Origin: a virus
Length of the DNA stretch: 33,517 nt
Reading direction: 5' to 3' (one strand)
Virus record (IMG/VR): IMGVR_UViG_3300008113_000189
Location: 1-33,517 of that record
A program made the translations under genes and the position numbers. The notes beneath the pieces are model-generated. The model did no database searches. It saw only the letters and a list, made by a program, of their open reading frames with translations, and was not told the origin of the DNA. This document shows, piece after piece, positions 29,492-33,517 of this stretch; the first letter of the stretch is position 1, and each line of letters starts with the position of its first letter.

Positions 29492-29752
29492 ATGACCCAA
29501 GCAATGACCACCGCAGAAATCGCCCTCTTCTTCAAGAAGAACCGCGAAACGACGATTACCATGACGCGCGACCAGCTCGGCACGATCCTTAATGCGCTCT
29601 GCATGGCGATCGAATTCGCTGCGCCCTATGAGGACGTGATCGATGGTGATGATGGCGTGCCGATGCCAAACGACGCTATGTGCTTGCTGCGTGATCTTGA
29701 CGAAGCCATGGCGATCGCGGATCCGATCTTCGAAAAGAGCAAGCCAGCGTAG
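29492..29752 (+). CDS. Hypothetical protein (86 aa)
   Basis: ATG 29492 has GGAG eight bases upstream. The product MTQAMTTAEIALFFKKNRET, TITMTRDQLGTILNALCMAI, EFAAPYEDVIDGDDGVPMPN, AMCLLRDLDEAMAIADPIFE is helical and acidic. It is not a recognised family. Its stop codon (TAG) lies inside the conserved GTAGTATATTGACACGC promoter sequence, so the gene ends where the next promoter begins. Confidence 0.75.
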   Translation: MTQAMTTAEIALFFKKNRETTITMTRDQLGTILNALCMAIEFAAPYEDVIDGDDGVPMPNDAMCLLRDLDEAMAIADPIFEKSKPA

Positions 29753-29756
29753 TATA

Positions 29757-29785
29757 TTGACACGCTTTCTCGAACATGTTTAAGT
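29757..29785 (+). promoter_or_regulatory. Sigma70-type promoter
   Basis: TTGACA (29757-29762), 17 nt ending ACATGT, TTAAGT (29780-29785, three of six). The -35 region is identical over 17 bases to the promoter at 29056. It precedes the DUF6011-like gene. Confidence 0.6.
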
Positions 29786-29812
29786 ACGCATACGATCGAT
29801 GAGATCGCGAAA

Positions 29813-29830
29813 CCAAAACGCAAACGGAGA
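29813..29830 (+). repeat. Leader repeat CCAAAACGCAAACGGAGA, copy 2
   Basis: Identical to the 18-mer at 29467-29484; it provides GGAG for the ATG at 29838. Confidence 0.7.
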
Positions 29831-29837
29831 CAAAGAG

Positions 29838-30452
29838 ATGACCGCCATGGCCCGCAAATTCGATCCCGCAGTGATCAACGTCGAGAACTTCGCAGCGAGC
29901 AATCCGGCTGAATACAAGTGGATGATCGAGAGCGCACCGAAGTTCGAATTCGCGCAGTCGATGATTATCGCCGTGTCCAAGTGGGGCTCGCTCACTGAGC
30001 GCCAGATGGCCGCAGTGAAGAACTGCATGGAGAAATCCGCGCAGCGTGCAGCCGCGAAGGCCAATCCCGCACCGGCACCGTCTGTCAACACGGACGCTCT
30101 CAACGCCGCCTTTGATAAGGCGCTATCGAACGGCCTCAAGCGCCCGAAGATGCGCTTCGAAGGCTTCTCCGTCTCGCTCGCACCATCGTCTGGCAAAAAC
30201 CCCGGAGCGCTCTATGTCAAATCAGGTGATACTTATCTCGGTAAAGTGGTCGCCGGTCAGTTCTTCTCCTCGTACGATTGCGACACTGCAACTAAGACCC
30301 GCGTCATCGAAATCATGCAAGACCCCACTTCTGCGGCGATTGCGTACGCTCGCCGGACGGGCAATTGCTCGATTTGCGGGGCGGAGCTGACGAATGAGGA
30401 ATCCATCAAGCGTGGCATCGGTCCGATCTGCGCCGGTAAGTTCGGCTTGTGA
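29838..30452 (+). CDS. DUF6011-like zinc-binding protein (204 aa)
   Basis: I choose ATG 29838 (MTAMARKFDPAVINVENFAA) because GGAG of the leader repeat lies eight bases before it; an upstream in-frame ATG at 29799 precedes the leader. The N-terminal half is helical (AQSMIIAVSKWGSLTERQMA), with a Pro/Ala linker at about 75-85. The C-terminal 100 residues have RFEGFSVSLAPSSGKNPGAL, YVKSGDTYLGKVVAGQFF and then TGNCSICGAELTNEESIKRG followed by IGPICAGKFG. C-x2-C plus GIGP-[IV]-C is the signature of the family annotated DUF6011, probably a zinc ribbon. Found in many phages; the function is unknown. Confidence 0.85.
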   Translation: MTAMARKFDPAVINVENFAASNPAEYKWMIESAPKFEFAQSMIIAVSKWGSLTERQMAAVKNCMEKSAQRAAAKANPAPAPSVNTDALNAAFDKALSNGLKRPKMRFEGFSVSLAPSSGKNPGALYVKSGDTYLGKVVAGQFFSSYDCDTATKTRVIEIMQDPTSAAIAYARRTGNCSICGAELTNEESIKRGIGPICAGKFGL

Positions 30453-30464
30453 GGGGAGGACACA

Positions 30465-30872
30465 ATGACGCTTTTCGACATCTACATCAAGCGCCCCACC
30501 GGGCTCGACGTCATCATCGCCGCTGGCGTTAACATGCAGACGCTCGTCAAAATGACGACGCTCGACCCGAACGAAGTCGCTTGGGCGATCGAAGAGGACG
30601 GACGGTGCGACACCGACGTCTTCACCATCGTCGAATCATGCGATTCTTGCGTGAGAGGAGGCTTGCTTAACCTGCGCATGCCAAACGCAATGCTCGAAGA
30701 TCTGAAGTACGTGAACTTCGTCGACATGTTCGCAACGTTTTTGTCGACTAAGCTTAAAGATCCCGACGAATTCGAATCCACACTCAATCTGTTCGGCATG
30801 CAAGTGCAACGGACGTGCGGATTAAAGATTCACCCCGACGAAGAAAACGCAAACGGAGAGACGATCCAATGA
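30465..30872 (+). CDS. Hypothetical protein (135 aa)
   Basis: ATG 30465 follows GAGGGGAGGA. The product MTLFDIYIKRPTGLDVIIAA, MQTLVKMTTLDPNEVAWAIE, DVFTIVESCDSCVRGGLLNL has a C-x2-C pair. The last residues ENANGETIQ are encoded by the AACGCAAACGGAGA leader motif, which at the same time supplies the ribosome site of the next gene. No family is recognised. It shares the stop-start overlap ATGA with its neighbour. Confidence 0.75.
   Translation: MTLFDIYIKRPTGLDVIIAAGVNMQTLVKMTTLDPNEVAWAIEEDGRCDTDVFTIVESCDSCVRGGLLNLRMPNAMLEDLKYVNFVDMFATFLSTKLKDPDEFESTLNLFGMQVQRTCGLKIHPDEENANGETIQ
30844..30859 (+). repeat. Leader repeat AAAACGCAAACGGAGA inside a coding end, copy 3
   Basis: The 16-mer lies within the last codons of the 135-aa gene and places GGAG ten bases before ATG 30869. 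It is used both as coding and as signal sequence. Confidence 0.65.
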
Positions 30873-31207
30873 GAAACCTTGACGCTATCATCAACCAGCT
30901 CGCTAACGAACAGCAACGCACCGAGCATCTCCTCGTCGAGGACTTGCAAGCGATCAAAAAAGAAGCGCAGCTCTTCTTCGACAAGCAAGCCCGCGAAGCC
31001 GACGCTTATGTAGCCTTGCTCACTACGCGGTTCGATGATCTGGTTACTCGTATACAAAACGGGTACCCGAAAGAAAAAGGCTTTGGTGAATTGACCGAGG
31101 ATCCGGTACCTGCCTTTTTAGTGCGCCCCAAAATCACGAGCGAAGAGCGCGAGGCGATCGTCGCGAGCTTATCCGCTAATATGGCCACCGGAGACAATAA
31201 TGGCTGA
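30869..31207 (+). CDS. Hypothetical coiled-coil protein (112 aa)
   Basis: The start ATG 30869 (MRNLDAIINQLANEQQRTEH) is supported by the leader repeat and by the overlap with the preceding stop. Residues 1-70 are a long helix or coiled coil (LLVEDLQAIKKEAQLFFDKQ, AYVALLTTRFDDLVTRIQNG). The C-terminal part contains LVRPKITSEEREAIVASLSA. No family is recognised. It overlaps the next gene by eight bases. Confidence 0.7.
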   Translation: MRNLDAIINQLANEQQRTEHLLVEDLQAIKKEAQLFFDKQAREADAYVALLTTRFDDLVTRIQNGYPKEKGFGELTEDPVPAFLVRPKITSEEREAIVASLSANMATGDNNG

Positions 31208-31439
31208 ACAGCTTGAATTCGGCTTCATGGACGAAAATCGCCCTACACTTGAAGCTATGATGAGGCTATTTCCCAAATACCCGCGCGACGAGCCGTGCTC
31301 AGAGTGCAATCCCGAGTTGTGGCGCATGTTCTGCGAGTACAGAGGGCGCATTCAACAGCCAAGCTACGTGTGGATGGAAGAAGACGTTTATGATTGGCTA
31401 GCGGTAGTGCAGCTAATGGAAAGAGGTAAGACCAAATGA
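31200..31439 (+). CDS. Hypothetical protein (79 aa)
   Basis: ATG 31200 has CGGAGA upstream. The product MAEQLEFGFMDENRPTLEAM continues MRLFPKYPRDEPCSECNPEL, WRMFCEYRGRIQQPSY and VYDWLAVVQLMERGKTK. C-x2-C and a third cysteine occur in the centre. Helical, acidic at the start, basic at the end. No family is recognised. It overlaps the next start by four bases (ATGA). Confidence 0.7.
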   Translation: MAEQLEFGFMDENRPTLEAMMRLFPKYPRDEPCSECNPELWRMFCEYRGRIQQPSYVWMEEDVYDWLAVVQLMERGKTK

Positions 31440-31675
31440 GCGACTACGATAATACTAATACCGGTGTGCTTTTCCGCAACGAGTACAAGCAAAAGCCAAA
31501 ACAACCTGACTACACCGGCAGCGCTAATATCAATGGCGACGATTACAAAATCGCCGCGTGGAAAAACACGTCTAAAGCTGGCAAATCGTTTTTGTCACTT
31601 AAATACACGTTGGCAGAAGACACCAAGCCGACGATGACCGGCATCGTTGACATCGATGATAGCATCGATTTCTAA
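31436..31675 (+). CDS. Small beta protein, common in phages (79 aa)
   Basis: The sequence MSDYDNTNTGVLFRNEYKQK, KQPDYTGSANINGDDYKIAA, WKNTSKAGKSFLSLKYTLAE follows the NTG-x-LF-x-N, QPDYTGS, GDDYKIAAWK and SFLSLK pattern of a small family often seen near recombination and replication genes in phages and mobile elements. An OB-like or DUF736-like beta barrel is possible but not certain. It ends with an acidic tail DIDDSIDF, which recalls the acidic tails of single-strand DNA-binding proteins. Nucleic-acid binding is inferred. Confidence 0.75.
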   Translation: MSDYDNTNTGVLFRNEYKQKPKQPDYTGSANINGDDYKIAAWKNTSKAGKSFLSLKYTLAEDTKPTMTGIVDIDDSIDF

Positions 31676-31691
31676 TATTCCGTGTCATCAA

Positions 31692-31720
31692 TTGACAAAT
31701 CATCTCAAATGTGGTCTAGT
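31692..31720 (+). promoter_or_regulatory. Sigma70-type promoter
   Basis: TTGACA (31692-31697), 17 nt, TCTAGT (31715-31720, four of six). The start point expected near 31727 falls on the AGGAG ribosome site, so the message for the 126-aa gene would have a leader of about 15 nt. Confidence 0.6.
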
Positions 31721-31741
31721 GATCGCAGGAGAAACCAAAAC

Positions 31742-32122
31742 ATGAAACATAGGTTCAAGCGAGCTTTCGCACCTAATAATTCGCCGAAGTACGATTTGAG
31801 CCCAGCACTCGATATGGCTGACTCGATCTATTTCGCGTCGAAGAGCCCGGTATACGACGCTTCGATGGAAGACAAGGGCGAAATCGCTCGACAAGTCGCA
31901 TTGAGCATGGACATCTTCGACCATGAGCAAGACGTCATCATAGATTCTGGCGACCCGGTGGTCTTGGTTATGATGATCGCGTACATCTCCGATATCGCCG
32001 AAGGCTTCTATTTCGCTCGATACAACACCCGTGCCGGTAGGTATGTAGTGACGCGTATTAGCCAGTTAGAAATGCGCCCGGATCTCGCCGATTATTATGG
32101 TGAGGAGGTGTACGATGACTGA
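31742..32122 (+). CDS. Hypothetical protein (126 aa)
   Basis: I use ATG 31742 (MKHRFKRAFAPNNSPKYDLS), downstream of the promoter and of AGGAG; an earlier in-frame codon at 31682 lies upstream of the -35 box. The product continues DMADSIYFASKSPVYDASME, then ARQVALSMDIFDHEQDVIID and ISDIAEGFYFARYNTRAGRY, an acidic alpha/beta protein. No family is recognised. It overlaps the next gene by eight bases. Confidence 0.7.
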   Translation: MKHRFKRAFAPNNSPKYDLSPALDMADSIYFASKSPVYDASMEDKGEIARQVALSMDIFDHEQDVIIDSGDPVVLVMMIAYISDIAEGFYFARYNTRAGRYVVTRISQLEMRPDLADYYGEEVYDD

Positions 32123-32678
32123 GACGAACCTTCCTCCTGACATCGCGGAGCTTCGGGAAGCCCAGTTGGTAATTGATGAGGTATATAAGGCGCTTAACCG
32201 CGCAGATGCCCTCGTCGAGACCTTGGAGGGCGTCGGACCACGCGACGTGCTTGCACCGGCAGCGACCCATTACAAAGATGTGGCGGATCTTGAAGACGCG
32301 ATCGAGCGTCTGCGGATTCGGGTATATCATGTTAAAAATCACTACCAAATGCGGATTTTGCCCGACCTGTTCTTCAACGCGTCGACCGACCGCGTCGTCA
32401 CTCTGAACGGATTCACTATCACCAAGACGGACGATCTGTCGGTGTCGATCCCGAAAGAGAAGAGAGACGAAGCGTACGATTGGCTCTCGAAGAACGGATA
32501 CGGCGATATCATCACTTCGACCGTGAACTCGTCGACGCTCAAGGCCACGGTGAAGTCGATCGATAACGAGAACCGGCCACTACCGCCGGACGACGTTTTC
32601 ACTATCACGCGGCTGCCCAAGTATTCTGTCCGGGCGGTTGCTAAGAAGATTCCCTCCACGGCTCACGGGGACGTGTAG
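32115..32678 (+). CDS. Conserved phage protein (187 aa)
   Basis: ATG 32115 (MTETNLPPDIAELREAQLVI) is preceded by GAGGAGG. The first 75 residues are helical (EDAIERLRIRVYHVKNHYQM). The second half is RILPDLFFNASTDRVVTLNG, FTITKTDDLSVSIPKEKRDE, AYDWLSKNGYGDIITSTVNS, ending FTITRLPKYSVRAVAKK. The order 'metabolic helix, small beta part, S-[IV]-P-K-x-KR-x-EA-x-x-WL-x-x-x-G-x-GD-x-I' is one I have seen in uncharacterised proteins from many phages, typically near single-strand DNA-binding or recombination genes. No enzymatic residues are visible. Confidence 0.75.
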   Translation: MTETNLPPDIAELREAQLVIDEVYKALNRADALVETLEGVGPRDVLAPAATHYKDVADLEDAIERLRIRVYHVKNHYQMRILPDLFFNASTDRVVTLNGFTITKTDDLSVSIPKEKRDEAYDWLSKNGYGDIITSTVNSSTLKATVKSIDNENRPLPPDDVFTITRLPKYSVRAVAKKIPSTAHGDV

Positions 32679-32716
32679 GGTGCATTTCAACACCCCGTCA
32701 ATGCAGGAAAGCTACC

Positions 32717-33517
32717 ATGTCTAAAAACGCTCTCAAAAAAGTCGATGAAAATAGCAACGTGATCGCCGTGCCTGAGTTCATGCAGGGTGATGCGGGTATG
32801 GGTCTCGACCGTGTCGAACTGTCGGACCTGTCACCGCCGCGCATTGCTCTCATGCAGCCTCTGTCGAAGCCAGTTGAAGAGGGTCTGGCCAAACCGGGGC
32901 ATTTCTACCACAAATCTCGTAACGAAGACCTTGGCTCGTCCATCGTCGTCGTGCCGATTTTCGTGGATATGGCTTGGACGCTCTGGGATCCGACACCGGG
33001 CAACGGTGTGGTTCTCGCTCGTGGCCGCAAGAACGACAAGGGTGTATGGATCTGGGATCCGTCGCACACCAAGTTCGAAGTAACTGTTGGTCGCGATAAG
33101 GTCGTCTGGGACACCAAGGGCTCTGTCGCGGAGTCGAAGCTGGCGAAATGGGACGATAAAAATCCCCCGCCCGCTAAGCAGTCCTACGAAGTGCTCTTTG
33201 CACTGCCTGAGCACGGGCCAGATGTCTTTGGCATCTTCTCGTTCTCGAAATCCGCCTACCCTGTCGGTCGTGCCTTCGTCCAGCAGCTGCACGCAAAGTC
33301 GAGCTTGCCGACGTTTGCGTACAAGTTCCGTCTGGAGTCGACATCGACCACCAGCAAGGCCGGTCAGAAATTCCTCATGCCGAAGATCGTGCCAGATGGT
33401 ATGGTCGAAGACGCTGGGGCATATAATACGTTCAAACAGATGTACCTACGCGTTAAAGATGCCGGTTTGAGCGGGTATTCGAGCGAGGGTGACGAAGATC
33501 ATGGTGATGCTGGGGTT
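32717..33517 (+). CDS. Phage protein of replication region, 3' end cut by window edge (267+ aa)
   Basis: ATG 32717 follows AGGAA, and the frame stays open to the last base (267 codons). The product starts MSKNALKKVDENSNVIAVPE, with LSDLSPPRIALMQPLSKPVE, EEGLAKPGHFYHKS, SIVVVPIFVDMAWTLWDPTP, then KQSYEVLFALPEHGPDVFGI and KAGQKFLMPKIVPDGMVEDA. The PPRI-x-L-x-QP-x-S-x-P-V-x-E-G start with G-x-F and V-VVP strands is the look of a conserved phage family located beside DNA replication or recombination genes. It might be a single-strand DNA-binding-like protein, but that is not established here. The C-terminal end in the window is acidic (EGDEDHGDAG). Confidence 0.75.
   Translation, partial: MSKNALKKVDENSNVIAVPEFMQGDAGMGLDRVELSDLSPPRIALMQPLSKPVEEGLAKPGHFYHKSRNEDLGSSIVVVPIFVDMAWTLWDPTPGNGVVLARGRKNDKGVWIWDPSHTKFEVTVGRDKVVWDTKGSVAESKLAKWDDKNPPPAKQSYEVLFALPEHGPDVFGIFSFSKSAYPVGRAFVQQLHAKSSLPTFAYKFRLESTSTTSKAGQKFLMPKIVPDGMVEDAGAYNTFKQMYLRVKDAGLSGYSSEGDEDHGDAGV

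Noticed and set aside
32669-32700. Terminator between the 187-aa gene and the last gene
   Set aside because: Only a weak GGGTG/CACCC pairing with no U-run; the gap is 38 nt and holds the ribosome site of the next gene.
1-33517. tRNA genes, integrase, attachment sites and insertion sequences
   Set aside because: I looked through the gaps and reading frames and found no cloverleaf-like sequence, recombinase or transposase motif; all gaps over about 170 nt are accounted for above.

Overview
The window is a large piece of a tailed double-stranded DNA bacteriophage genome (Caudoviricetes), probably podovirus-like. Terminase, portal, scaffold, HK97-type capsid, head-tail adaptor and fibre genes are present. 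There is no tape-measure, tail-tube or sheath gene. No integrase, repressor, tRNA, CRISPR array, endolysin or DNA polymerase was recognised, and both ends cut through genes, so the genome continues on each side. Promoter-like sites fit a bacterial sigma70 consensus with 17-nt spacers, which suggests a proteobacterial-type host. The host cannot be named from the sequence.

The genome has two arms that diverge from a control region at about 23.23-23.43 kb. Positions 23233 down to 1 (minus strand) are the late virion operon. In order of transcription it carries the terminase small and large subunits, a small protein, the portal, a 774-aa portal-linked protein, a 504-aa GGR/GGK-repeat protein, a small helical protein, a GroES-like co-chaperonin, a scaffold-like protein, a 175-aa protein, a decoration-like protein and the major capsid protein. 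These are followed by five small or structural proteins, a 212-aa protein, the adaptor, a zinc-finger protein, an 848-aa fibre, and a run of nine short fibre or receptor-binding genes (the last one cut by the window edge). Strong hairpins and candidate promoters divide this arm, most clearly around the capsid genes.

Positions 23427 to 33517 (plus strand) are the early/middle arm. It begins with a 262-aa putative DNA-binding protein, a terminator hairpin and an AT-rich, repeat-bearing stretch that could be a replication origin. A primase-polymerase/helicase follows. After it come about 20 small, tightly overlapping genes, most without a known function, including a DUF6011-type zinc protein and two one-span membrane proteins. 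Four consecutive genes (27.4-28.3 kb) end in the same 19-nt sequence, which encodes the C-terminus ALGEGK and also supplies the ribosome-binding site of the next gene. Several downstream genes share a leader (AACGCAAACGGAGA) and near-identical promoters.

The late arm builds and fills the head and supplies adsorption fibres. The right arm replicates DNA and probably redirects the host. The least explained parts are the repeated gene-junction cassette, the GG-basic motif shared by three virion-arm proteins, the duplicated fibre modules, and the back-to-back promoter palindrome between the arms. Seven real genes (six complete, one of them 43 aa; some others shortened to better starts) are small or run off the window and are easily overlooked: 1-653, 9275-9439, 28157-28306, 28306-28437, 28872-29045, 32717-33517, and the 59-aa gene at 1909-2088.
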